Positions 45,152 to 56,367 of a stretch of DNA of 64,000 bases are shown piece after piece. The DNA is taken from assembly GCF_016808335.1 (NCBI RefSeq), contig NC_053137.1:48475781-48539780 (forward strand), written 5' to 3'. A model generated the notes under the pieces. The model was not told the DNA's origin, searched no databases, and was given only the letters and a program-made list of their open reading frames with translations. The DNA comes from Panicum virgatum (lineage: Eukaryota; Streptophyta; Magnoliopsida; Poales; Poaceae). A program made the position numbers and the translations under genes. Within the stretch, counting starts at the first letter, position 1. Every line of letters begins with the position of its first letter.

Positions 45152-48100
45152 TGTAACACCCCTGTGTTAATCGTGATCGCTAATCCCGGGTTTAATCGCT
45201 GATCATGGCTTAAACGCGTCATTAGCGTTAATCGTGTTCGCTTAGTAAACATTGTTTTAGCCGTGTTCGTCTATGTTTTTCTCCTCGATCCGAGCCTCAA
45301 ATCAACTTTCGCCCAAAACAAAAGTTGTAGATATTCTTTTCCTCTACAACTTCTATTTTGACCAAATTTCAAGTTCCTATATGAAATTTGGAGTTTCAAC
45401 TGGTCAAAATCGAGTCAAAATCATTCAAACGTGTTACTGTTCTCCTCCTGTGCGTTACTGCGCTCGTACGCGAGCCCATCCCGCGGCCTGCGATGCGCCG
45501 GTGACTCCACACGTCGGCCGTCGAGGCGATCCTCGCCCTCCGTGCGCGACGCTCTTATCCATTCGCGCGCCTGGATGCTTCTCGCCCCGTCCTTTTCTTC
45601 TTCCTTGCGTTCACGCCGAGCTGAGCTCGAGCAGGGGTGCCGTAGCTCGTCGCCCCGCTGCGATTCTTCGCGTCCCAGGCCGCCTCGCTTCGCTCCGCAT
45701 CTCCTAGAGCCAGGCCGAGCCCCTGCCCGCGCGCCAGGAACGCCGCCGTCGCACGCCATGGCCGTCACCCCGCCGAGCTCACCGCGGAGCACCCTTCCCC
45801 GACCCTCCTACGCCCGAGCAAGCCACCCCACTAGCTTCGCCTAATCTCGGAGAAGCTCCCCGACCTCCGCTCCGGCCTCCAGCTCACCGAAATCGAGCTC
45901 GCCGACATCTGCCATGGCCGCCGCCCCTGCAGCACAGCGGAGCCCCCACCTCCGGTCTTCCTCAACCCCAAACGACCCCGGAAATCGCATCCTCTTGCCG
46001 CAGTGAAGCTCCCCGGCCCGCTCGCCGCCGCCCAGGGCCTCTGGAGCGCCGGCGCCGCGGCTTGCCGTCGCCGCCGCGTGCTGCTCGCCGTGGGGGATCC
46101 CCTTCCCGGCCATCCCAACCCACACCGAGCACGTCCACAGGTTGCTCTCGTCGCCCTCGTGCTTTTCCCCCTCTTTCCCATCGCCGCCGGTGAGCATCGT
46201 CGCCGGAAACTAGCTCCCCGTGCGCTCCTCTATTCCAAATCGCGACCAGGGACCTCGGGCAACAATTGACACAAGTTCAGGGGGTTTTCTGTGAAGTCTA
46301 TGACTCATATGAATAGTGCTGCGAAGGGTACCTTTGTAATACATTGGCTGAAACTTTGAAAAATAGTTGTAAATCATATAAAAAACAGAAAAATGCAAAC
46401 TAAAATTTGTTGGATTTCTTGTTCTAAGATTTACAACTTTTCTTACAGGTTGATCTTCAGTTTCTAAATAGTTTTTGCTCTAGTTTAAATGTTAGTTTAA
46501 GTGGTTGCAAGCTTTGAAAATGCATAGTAAATAGTAGAAAAATGGTAAAAATGTAAAACAAGTTTGGTTAGCTTTGTTTTGGAATATAGAACTTAGGAAA
46601 AATATTTAACATGCTGGTTGTTTAATGTTTCTATGATGTTTTGATTTAATCATAAATAATGCTTGTTTTAGCTTGTTTATTTAATATCTGTGATTCGGAA
46701 AGTCGAAAAATTATAAAATTTATGCAGTAGTTTACTATTGGCATGCTTAGTTCACTGTAAAAATTTCATGTCCAAAAGCTATGCACATGTGTGTAAATCT
46801 ATTTTGTTCAGTTTGTCTTGTTTAGACTAAAATAATTGCTTTATGTTAGCAATAAATGTTAGTAAATTATTTTTATACTCTCTATCAGTATCTTATCATG
46901 CTAATTAATTTGTGCTATGAGGTCCTTGCTGCATGTCAAGTTGTTGCCCTTGTTTGGTTCCTAGATATAGTTTTTCTTTTGTTATTGCTAAGAAATGTAT
47001 TCCTGCATAGATAACTGCGGCAACTTGTTTTGTTCATGTGCTAACCTTGTGAAATCATTTAGAACTAGTATGTTGGTGGTTTTTATAAAACTTGCTTATG
47101 TCGTCTTGTTAGATAAATAAAGTCTTTAGTTGCTCTCTCGTGCTTTGCCTACCATACTTGATGTTCCTTGCTATCTTTCTATGGAAGATTTGAGTAGTAT
47201 CTAATTAAACACCTTTTGGTGCTTAAATCGGTGTGGTGTGACTCAGTTTATCTTGTATGCCTTTTATATGCCTCGTGTGTTGTTTTCTTTACGTTCATGC
47301 ATTTGCATCGTTGCATATCATATAGGTACGCTAGATGCACGACGTGTGGAACTAAAGGATAAAGTCGGAGCCGAACCCGAAGATGATGTTTGGTTGACAT
47401 ATCCAGAAGATGGATGGATGGATCCCGATGTGCATGACCAAAGGAAGCTGCTCGCCAAGCGAGTATCATCTAACCAACACTGACTTTGTGTCAAACCCAG
47501 GCAAGCCCCGGAGCATAACCCCTAATTTGAGTATTCGATGTTTATTTAAGTATTTGTGCATTTACGTTTTTAGGAGTTGTATGGAACACTAGTATGCATG
47601 TTTCTCCCTAGGTACCTATGAGTCTATACTAGTATACAGGTGTCGTTAGTATTGCCATGCTTAACTAGGATCCGGTAGAAGTCGAGTGATTGCTGTCACT
47701 CGCGAGCTATAGGTTTCTGTTACTTATGGCAACGTGGCTTGAGAATGAATCAATGAGGAAAGAGAAATGGAGACCGGGCGGAGATGATTTTGGTTTTGGA
47801 TATGGAATGGAGGGAAAGTAAGCCTCCGCCTGTGTCGATTGAGGACCATACCGTTGTTGGCCCTGCTGACCGAGTTTGAGCAGTACTAACCACATGCCGG
47901 AAGTAGGAGGTAGTCGAAACCGGTAAGCTAATTACCATAATTGCAACGATGCTTTGAATCGCGACCTGCTATTCTGGGAGTGGGATGATGGCGGGTGTTG
48001 GATTGTATGTCGCCTCCGGGTTCTCTAGGAGTTCGCCGTGAGGGACCCTTCACCCGGGTTTTGGCAGGCGTGGTTCAGACGTCGGGGTGATGATGGGAAC

Positions 48101-48884
48101 AGTTGACATGTGTGGTCCGGCGTGGCTGCACGTGTTGTGTGAGTTAGGTCCACCTTGCAAGGTTAAATCGGATCGATTCGCCGTCTCTCTCGGTTAAGAG
48201 AACCTTGGTCACTGCGTCACATCGTAGTAAAAGATTGAAATGAGATTGGAACGTTGAGGTTATGATATATGACTGTGGTACTCTAAAAAGATAATGTGAG
48301 CAACCATGTGTGCTCTAGATATTCAGGCAAACCTAGTTGGTATTTGTATGATAAATTTGAGCTAAAATATTGAAAGTAAGGATCCACTATTAGTAGCATT
48401 TCAGCAAAATAACTCCAGAGCCAAAAAGCTTTGCATGTCTAGGAGTCGGCTAAGTATATACCACTAGTCGGGTAAGCCTTGTTGAGTATTAGTATACTCA
48501 GGGTTTGTTGTTATTCTGTTTTCAGGTAGCTACTGCTGGCTGGAGCTAACCAGGATTCACATCGGTGGGCTCGATGTGACGTCCTCACATCATCGTAGTA
48601 ATCGTTGTTTTTCTAAACTAAACTTCTATTTAATTTCCGCTGCATTTTGAACTCTGATATTTTATGTAAATTTGTTTGCAAAACTCCGCATTGTAAATTA
48701 AATTTGAGAACTTTTATCTGCTTGTAATCATCTGTGCTCGTCTTCGTGCGAGACTTCCAGTGTTTTCGATCCTTAACCCAACAGGCTGCCGGATTACACC
48801 GTTTTAAGTGCGTGATAACTTGATTAACAATTAAGATGATAGTTAGCGCACTTAAGCCGGTTTAATTTGGGCGGTTCTGCTACA
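45152..48884 (+). mobile_element. Solo LTR of a related chromovirus inside element C gag, 3733 bp
   Basis: It starts TGTAACACCCC and ends GGTTCTGCTACA, with the 5-bp target duplication ACAAC at 45147-45151 and 48885-48889. No PBS, gag or pol is inside, so it is a solo LTR left by recombination between the two LTRs of a full element. Layout matches the LTR of C (GC-rich block at 45440-46260, then a long AT-rich part, then a conserved end region with GTCGGGTAAGCCTTG and GAGTATTAGTATA), but it lacks the palindrome array. ORFs in the GC block are unconvincing. Confidence 0.88.
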
Positions 48885-48889
48885 ACAAC

Positions 48890-49425
48890 AATGTGATGCA
48901 ATATGCCCAGAATTTCAACACGCTCTCACAGTACGCCGGTTATCACGTGGATACTGATGAAAAGAAGCAGGCGTGTTTCAGGCAGGGGTTTAGCAGCAAG
49001 CTCCAGGATCGCCTGGTGATGTTCAAGTTCAACACTTTTAGTGAGCTAGTCAATGGGGCTATCGTGCAGGAGGATGCCCATCTAGCTCATAAAGCAGAAA
49101 AGAAGAGAAAGTCACCGGCTGTGGGGTCTTCTAGCAGTGCTCCTCAGAGGTTCCGCCTGGTGCAGTCGGGCCCACAGCGTGCCCCTTTCAGCACCAGCCA
49201 CCGCAACAGTGGGGATACAGGCCCCCTTAGTACACTCAGCCACATGTGACAGTCAGGCCTCCTGCTCCTCAGCAGAATGAGTAGAAGGTCTGGGTGCAAC
49301 AGCCGAGGGTACGCCCTAATTTGTTCCCTTGTTACAACTGTGGGCAATCGGGACACTTCGCCCGTAACTGCCCAATGCCACCAAAGCAAGGCCAGCGGTA
49401 GAGCCAGCAGAACCAGAAGCAGCAA
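48890..49425 (+). pseudogene. Element C gag, C-terminal part with zinc knuckle
   Basis: The frame continues with AQNFNTLSQYAGYHVD and FSSKLQDRLVMFKF, then a basic KAEKKRKSP linker, and stops at TGA 49247-49249. A CCHC knuckle (CYNCGQSGHFARNC) follows at about 49336-49377. Further in-frame stops (near 49280 and 49400) separate this part from the protease ORF, so Gag is not intact even without the solo LTR. Confidence 0.8.
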
Positions 49426-50007
49426 GTGGCTCACTTCAAGCCAGGACGGGTGCACTACACCACCATCGAGGGTATTCCTGAGGGAGCTCCAGTGATGGCG
49501 GGTATGTTCTCAGTAAATGAACAACCCGTTACAATATTATTTGATTCAGGGGCGTCTCATACCTTTATTAGCAAGGGGTGTATTGTTAGACTGGGATTAA
49601 AAATCGAAAGCATGCCCAAGCCATACCATATTCATTCGCCTGGGGGAAAGTTAATCACCAATCAGTTTGTTAAGCAAGTACCCCTACAGTTGCAAGGAAA
49701 AAATTTTCCTATGGCCCTGATAATGTTACCAACCCAAAGGATAGATATTATATTGGGTATGAACTGGATGGAGGGTCGGGGAGTTACTCTGGACACGACC
49801 TCACAATCTGTGCACATCAACTCCTCAATTCATGGTAGTATGACTTTGAATTTGAGGGATCCCGTGACTTTGACTCATACGGTGAACCACGCCAAGGACA
49901 AAAAGCTAGCAGATATACCAGTGGTGTGTGAATATTCGGACGTCTTTCCGGATGATTTGCCTGGAATGCCGCCTGATCGTGACGTGGAGTTTACCATTGA
50001 ATTGTAA
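49426..50007 (+). pseudogene. Element C protease and linker to reverse transcriptase
   Basis: Retropepsin with an intact-looking active site (ILFDSGASHTFIS) and IILGMNWM, then VVCEYSDVFPDDLPGMPPDR, the usual segment before reverse transcriptase. The frame ends at TAA 50005-50007 where element B has a Gln codon (ELQPGTAP), so this is a nonsense change inside a former continuous pol. Confidence 0.85.
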
Positions 50008-51642
50008 CTGAGTACGGCACCGATTTCTAGGAGGCCTTACCGGATGCCACCCAATGAGCTGGCGGAGTTAAAGAAACAATTGCAGGAATTGCTTGATAAG
50101 GGCTATATCCATCCTAGCACATCGCCTTGGGGCTGTCCTGCACTCTTTGTGAAAAAGAAAGATGAAAGCCTCAGGTTATGTGTGGATTATAGACTTTTGA
50201 ATGCCGTCACGATCAAGAATAAGTATCCACTTCCAAGGATTGATATCCAGTTTGATCAGCTATTCGGGGCCCGAGTATTTTCAAAAATTGATCTCCGCTC
50301 GGGTTATTATCAGATAAAGATTAGAGCTGAAGATATTCCCAAGACAGCTTTCTCCACCAGATACGGGCTTTATGAATATCTGGTCATGTCTTTCGGGCTA
50401 ACCAATGCCCCTGCTCATTTCATGTATCTCATGAACTCGGTGTTCATGCCCGAGCTAGATAAGTTCGTCGTTATTTTCATTGACGACATCCTGATATTTT
50501 CCAAGAATGAAGAGGAACATGCAGAGCATCTCCGCATTGTGCTTCAGCGCTTGCGGGAGCACAAGCTGTACACCAAATTCAGTAAATGTGATTTCTGGCT
50601 CAAGGAAGTCCAGTTCTTGGGCCACATCATTTCGGGCAAGGGGATTTCTGTTGATCATAGAAAGATTCAGGATGTCCTAAATTGGAAGACTCCAGAGTCT
50701 GTTTCAGAGATCTGGAGTTTCCTTGGGCTAGCAGGCTATTATCGCCGGTTTGTACCGGAGTTCTCTAAAATTGCTAGGCCCATAACTGAGTTACTCAAGA
50801 AAGGGGTGAGCTTTAGTTGGGACGACAAATGTGAGCAGGCCTTTCAGACTTTGAGAAGGCTTCTGACGTCCGCCCCTGTCCTTGCTCAGTCAGATATCAC
50901 CCGGTCTTTTGATGTGTATTGTGATGCATCAGGTACGGGCCTAGGTTGCGTCCTTATGCAGGATCAGCGCGTGATTGCCTATGCCTCCAGAGCCCTCAGA
51001 TGGCATGAAGAGAATTATGCTACTCATGATCTGGAATTAGCAGTAGTGGTGCATGCATTAAAGATCTGCCGCCATTACCTTCTGGGCAATCCAGTGCATA
51101 TATACTCAGACCACAAGAGTCTCAAGTATATTTTTACCCAAAGCGAGCTAAATTTGCGCCAGAGACGGTGGTTAGAATTGATCAAAGACTATGATTTGGA
51201 TATTCATTATCACCTGGGCAAGGCAAACGTTGTAGCCGATGCCTTAAGTCGCAAGGCAAGTTGTAGCTGCGTGTCCGCTACAGTTCTGCATGAAACCTTG
51301 TGTCAAGAGATGGAGAAGATGAACTTGGCTATTGTGTCTGAGGGCACACTTGCTAATATTACCGTCGCACCTACACTTCGAGATCAGATTATTGCCGCTC
51401 AAGAGAATGATGTGGGCATGGATAAGATCAGGCAACGGCTCAGTGCGGATGATCCTCAGGTGCAATGCTTCTGTCGAGATAGTGAGGGGGTTCTTTGGTT
51501 TAAAGATCGGTTAGTAGTGCCTAAGAACTTTGAGCTCCGGAAACAAATCTTGATGAGGCTCACCTTTCTAGGTATTCCATTCACCCGGGCAGTAACAAAA
51601 AGTATCAAGATATTAGGCAGGGGTTCTGGTGGACCAGGATGA
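50008..51642 (+). pseudogene. Element C reverse transcriptase, RNase H, start of integrase
   Basis: In the same frame as the protease, open from 50008. Reverse transcriptase motifs [53 protein letters not shown] and [11 protein letters not shown] are present, followed by RNase [18 protein letters not shown] and [14 protein letters not shown], then the integrase N-terminus. One base is missing near 51553 (ILDEAH expected, ILMRLT found), so the last 30 codons are out of frame. Confidence 0.88.
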
Positions 51643-52856
51643 AACGTGAGGTCGCCAAATATGTGTCCGAGTGCGATATCTGTCGAAGAGTCAAAGCAAG
51701 TCATCTCAAACCTGCTAGTATGCTTCAGCCTTTGGATATTCCTTCGTGGAAGTGGGAGGATATTAGTATGGATTTCATTGTTGGGTTGCCTCCCACGTCA
51801 AAGGGATATGATTCTATTTGGGTTATCGTTGACCGCCTCACTAAGTCCGCTCACTTTCTTCCAGTCAAGACACGTTATTCATCTCATCAATATGCTGAGA
51901 TATATATGGCTCGAATTTTGAGTCTTCATGGTGTACCCAAGACAATTATTTCCGACAGAGGCTCAAAGTTTGTTGCCCGTTTCTGGGAACAGTTGCATGC
52001 ATCTCTGGGTACTCAGCTTATTCGTAGCTCAGCCTATCATCCTCAGACCGATGGTCAAACTGAGCGAATCAATCAAATTCTGGAGGATATGCTTAGAGTC
52101 TGTGTGCTCTCTTATAGCAAGAAATGGGATGAATGCCTACCTCTGGTGGAATTCTCTTATAACAACAGTTATCAGGAAAGCATCAAAATGGCTTCTTTTG
52201 AGGCGTTGTATGGGCAGAGGTGTAGAACTCCAGTGAATTGGTCCGAAGCCAGAGAAAGAAGCGTGTTCGGCCCTGAGATGGTCAGTGAGGTAGAAGAACA
52301 AGTCCGATTCATACAGGAGAATTTGAAAATAGCCCAGTCTCGACAGAAAAGTTATGCGGACAAGAAACGTCAATCCATCACATTCTAAGTGGGAGACCAT
52401 GTCTATTTGCGGGTATCTCCAATGAAAGGAGTCCAGCGATTCGGAGTGAAGGAAAAGCTCGCCCCTCGCTATGTTGGGCCTTTTCCAATCATTGAGCGGT
52501 GTGGGCCGGTAGCATATCGCCTGTAACTTCCTGCCCAAATATCCGCGGTTCATAATATTTTCTATGTCTCTCAGCTCCGGAAATGCCTCCGTGTTCCAGA
52601 AAAGGTCATTGATATAGAAAAATTGCAATTGGAGCCCGATCTTGTCTATCTGGAGTACCCAATCAAAATTGTTGATCACAAGACCAGGGTCACTCGGAAT
52701 CAGACCAGTGACTTCTATAAGGTGCAATGGAGTAATCACTCCAAGCGGGAAGCTACTTGGGAGACGGAAGAATTTGTTCGGACTAAATGTCGGGAATTGC
52801 TACAAGGCTATCAAGGTACACACCAATTTCTAACTCTTCCTTTAGCCATTCATTAA
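51639..52856 (+). pseudogene. Element C integrase and chromodomain
   Basis: Integrase resumes in a new frame: CDICRRVKASH zinc residues, MDFIVGLPPTSKGYDS and SDRGSKFVARFWEQL with the catalytic Asp residues, then [24 protein letters not shown] at 52386-52388 replaces a Glu codon of the [17 protein letters not shown] motif. A second TAA lies near 52523 (RL*LP). The C-terminal chromodomain (YPIKIVDHKTRVTRNQ ... SKREATWETEEFV) runs to a stop at 52854-52856, 34 bp before the 3' LTR. It is not translatable as one protein. Confidence 0.87.
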
Positions 52857-52890
52857 ATCTCGGGGCGAGATTTCTTTTAGGGGGTAGGAT

Positions 52891-55461
52891 TGTAACACCT
52901 GCCTCGCGGACAGTTCGCTCGGGACCGGCGGACAGTCCGCTAGGCAACGCCCAGATATTTATCTGGATGGTCGTGGGACCCACCTGTCATTCCTCTCTTC
53001 CTCCTCACTTCGTCCAGAGTCGAGCGGAGCACGAGCGCTCGCGCCGTCGTCGCCCCCTTCCGTCGATCTCCCTCCTCCGACCCCCAAACCTCGATTCCTC
53101 GCGCGGGAACCTTCCTCGGCACCTCCTCCACCTTCCCAAATCCCTAGACCGGCTTCTTACGGCCGGAATCATCCCCCGTCACCACCGGTTGCCATTGGAG
53201 GTGCTTGAAGCTTTGCTCCACGTCGATCCGCTTCTCCGGTCGTCCTCCGCTCGAACCGACCGCGGGAATGGATTCGTGGTGAGTTCCTTGTGCTCCCCGG
53301 TCATTTTCCCCTCCCGTGGCGTGTCGCCGGCGCCGGTGAACGATCGCCGCCGTCGCCGCAGCACTTGCTGCCACCGTGGCGCGGGTCAGAAGTTAGGTAT
53401 CGCGGACGGTCCGCCTGGGAGGCGCGGACAGTCCGCCGGTCAGATTAGGTTTCATCCAGAGATGATGTTGTCTCTGGTGGTTTAGCAGAATTGACTGCGG
53501 ACAGTCCGGTATAGGTGAGCGGACGGTCCGCCGTTGAAATTTGAAGTTTGTCCAGAGACGATGTCTTTGGTGGGGGTGCGCATGATTGAACTGCGGACGG
53601 TCCGTCACTTGGGCGCGGACAATCCGAAGTAGAGTCTAGGATTTTGTCCAGAGACGTTGCCGTCGCTGGTGGATTGCATACGTGAACTGCGGACGATCCG
53701 CCAAGGTGGGCCGGACAGTCCGCAGGTATGATTAGAAATTGTTCCAGAGACGTTGTTGTCTCTGGTGGGTCGGTAGAATGGTACGGCAGACGGTCCGCCA
53801 CTTGGGCGCGGACAGTCCGCGGAGTATTCAAGTTGAAGTAAAGTAGTTACATCATTGAGCTGCACTCATTTATTTCATATGCATACGTGTAGCATCCGCA
53901 GCTGAGGGCGCCGTATTTTAGGTGATTGTGGCACCGCAGGAGCAGCCGACGCAAGCCCAGGAGGAGAGGTGTGAGCACCCGGCCCAAGGCCCGTCTGACC
54001 CCAGTTCTGTGCAGCAACCCGAAGGCAAGCCCCGGTGCACATCCTATTAATTTTAAATTATGACACCGATATATGTATTTATTACTTATGCATTACGTTT
54101 AGGAGTTGTTTGAAACCCTAGTTGCATGAACCCTAGGAGTCCTTGAGTTGTACTAGTATGTATAGGACGATAGAAATGCTATGCTAGATAGGGTTCGGTA
54201 GAAGTCGAGTAATTCTTGGTTACTCGTGAGATATAAGATAGCTTTATGTTTCCAGATATGAGTTACTAATTTATGGATGAAAGTCTCGAAATGAAAGAAA
54301 GAATAGAATCTGAGACCAGGCGGGAGAGGTGTAGTTCCGCCTGTGTCGGTTAAGGACCGAGCCGTTGTTGGCCCTGCTGATCACGTTTGAACTGTACTAA
54401 CCACATGCCGGGAGTAGGAGGTAGTCGAAACTGGTAAGCCGAGTACTGCTTTGCTTCGAAAGTACAGGAACCCGCACCCAACTCCTGGGGCGAGTCGAGT
54501 AGTCGCGGAGAATCGGGGATGCATATGTTTACTTTTGGTGGTCTCACGTTGAGCTCGGCTGACCATATGTCGTTGGGCTAGTTCCTGTAGTTCGAGGCGG
54601 GGAGGGGAATGGTTGGTGCGTATGGTCTGACGGGGCATACGCGTGCCGTGTTGGTTAGGTCCACCTTGCAAGGTTAAATCGAATCGATTCGCCGTCAGTC
54701 GCTCTCGGATATGAGCACGTTGGTCACTGCGTCGCAGTGTAGTGTTGTGATGGAAAAAAATGGTTATACTTATGTTGATGAGCATATGAAATATTATTTA
54801 TTGTTCCACTATGTGTGCTCTAGATTTGGTTATGCAAATATTAGACTCTGTTAATTTATATAGAACTTGGGCTAAAATAAGGAAAGTGAGGAATTACTTT
54901 AGTTGCTGTTTTATGTAAAATAACCACCAGCCAAAAGCCTTGCATGTCTAGATATGTGGGCTAAGTTATACCCACTGGTCGGGTAAGCCTTTCTGAGTAT
55001 TAGTATACTCAGGGTTTATGCCACAATTATTTCAGGACACGTAGACGTAGACTTCTGTGCCTGCTGCGTCAAGTTCATCCGCCGGGATGCAGAGGGATCG
55101 GAGGTTGTGGAGCCAGACGTTTAGTTAGGGATCTCCCTAGGGCACACTTTTGGTAGTTGTAGGCCCCTTTCCTCTATTTTGGACCCGGATTTCAGTAATG
55201 CAAAGTTTGTAAATTATGTATTTATTCGAACTTGGTTTGTAAAACTTAAGGTGAAGTCTTATGTGTATTCGTTGTATTTTCAAATTTGTGTCGTGCTTGT
55301 ACCATCTGCGTCCACCTTCGCGTGGGACTATCGGTGATGTTTCGATCGGGACGTGGGTTGAGAAAGGATCGTCAAATTAAGCCGTTAAGCTAATGAGTCC
55401 GATGTGTTCAAATGACGGCCATTACGTTTAATTAGAGTTTTAATTTAGCGGTTCCGTCACG
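52891..55461 (+). repeat. 3' LTR of element C
   Basis: 2571 bp, same layout as the 5' LTR. It retains CTCAGGGTTTATG near 55010, which the 5' copy has lost. Its palindrome array is more decayed. Confidence 0.92.
53402..53820. repeat. Five-unit palindrome array in the 3' LTR
   Basis: Pairs start at 53402/53424, 53497/53519, 53593/53615, 53689/53711 and 53786/53808. The 22-bp spacing is preserved in all five pairs although several palindromes carry substitutions (for example ACGATCC, ACAATCC, GCAGACGG). Confidence 0.9.
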
Positions 55462-55466
55462 GCGCC

Positions 55467-56358
55467 GCCGACTGGATGAAGCAGCACCGACGCGTCTGGC
55501 TGCAGGCCTCCGAGCTTACGCGGGTCTGGCACTAGCGGTGTGCAAGGGCGGGAGCCGTGCCCTCCATCTTGGCTAGTGTGCGGGCGCTCCGCCGCTAGCG
55601 CTGTGGGCGGGCGCCGCGAGCTCCGCAGCCGCCGCAAGATACGCCGCCCCCGACCCCGCACGGCGAGTTCGTGCTCGGCGCGGACGGGCGTCCTCGAGCT
55701 CCGGCGCTGGAGAGGCAGAGTACGAACGAGCATTAGTCGGCGCAGGAGCTTGTCGGGGCGCATCGAGGAGCAGGCACGCCGCTGGCCGGATAAAGAACAA
55801 ATCGAAATTCTGTTTATCGAGAAACTATAGTCCACTAAATCACATCCTTCAACTATACCATTCCAAACATTATTCCAACTTATAGCGATTTACTGTCTTA
55901 CCCTTGATCAAATAAAATAATTTCTTAAATAGAATTATCAGAGTTATTTTTTAAAATTTGAACCCACCAATTTAATTGGCATCTGGTGCCTATGAGCCCA
56001 CCATTAAGTATGAGTGTGATGCCTATAGATGCCTCTTCTTTTGTGCTTTTTGATGCTTATCAATTCCGAACCGTCAGATCGAGCGTCCTGAGCCATCCAT
56101 TCCCCCCTCCCCCAACCATAGTAAAAAAGATGCGAACAGTAATTAAGATGAGCCTTTATACTGACACAGCCAAAATTATTGGAGTGTGTTGTCTCTGTGC
56201 AAATTCTGTGTGGTAGTCGATATTCACAATTGGGCCAAGTCCAATAAGCCAGTTTTTGTGTTCTTGGGTCCACTGATACACTACAATCTTCAAGTGAGCC
56301 CAATCGGCCTGGGGGCTTTGTTGGGCCAAAGCCCATCTGACGTCTTCGCGCACGGCAC
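55467..56358. other. Right flank of element C, no recognised gene
   Basis: 55467-55830 is GC-rich with an open plus frame ending EEQARRWPDKEQIEILFIEKL (read in parts) that I do not recognise. 55835-56358 is AT-rich with nothing defined. It may contain the other half of the SKU5-like locus, but I could not show it. Confidence 0.35.
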
Positions 56359-56367
56359 AACACCCCT

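Larger units (their letters stand above)
41437..55461 (+). mobile_element. Ty3/gypsy chromovirus C with nested solo LTR, about 14.0 kb
   Basis: LTRs at 41437-43994 and 52891-55461 begin TGTAACACCTG and end TCACA/TCACG. The 5-bp target duplication GCGCC is at 41432-41436 and 55462-55466. The PBS TGGTATCAGAGCC (43997-44009) and a polypurine tract (TTTTAGGGGGTAGGAT, ending 52890) frame the interior. Gag, protease, reverse transcriptase, RNase H, integrase and chromodomain are all recognisable but broken by stops and shifts. A solo LTR of a related family splits gag. The LTRs are clearly diverged, including a roughly 12-bp deletion in the left copy near 43550, so the element is older than the one in the protease intron. 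Confidence 0.93.

Noticed and set aside
45421..46200. Protein-coding gene in the GC block of the solo LTR
   Set aside because: All three frames are open for short stretches with Pro/Arg/Ala bias, the same kind of GC block is present in the other chromovirus LTRs, and no domain is seen.
55467..55835. Continuation of the SKU5-like gene beyond element C
   Set aside because: I could not match any frame on either strand to the expected upstream part of the protein, although the target duplication shows the two flanks were once adjacent.
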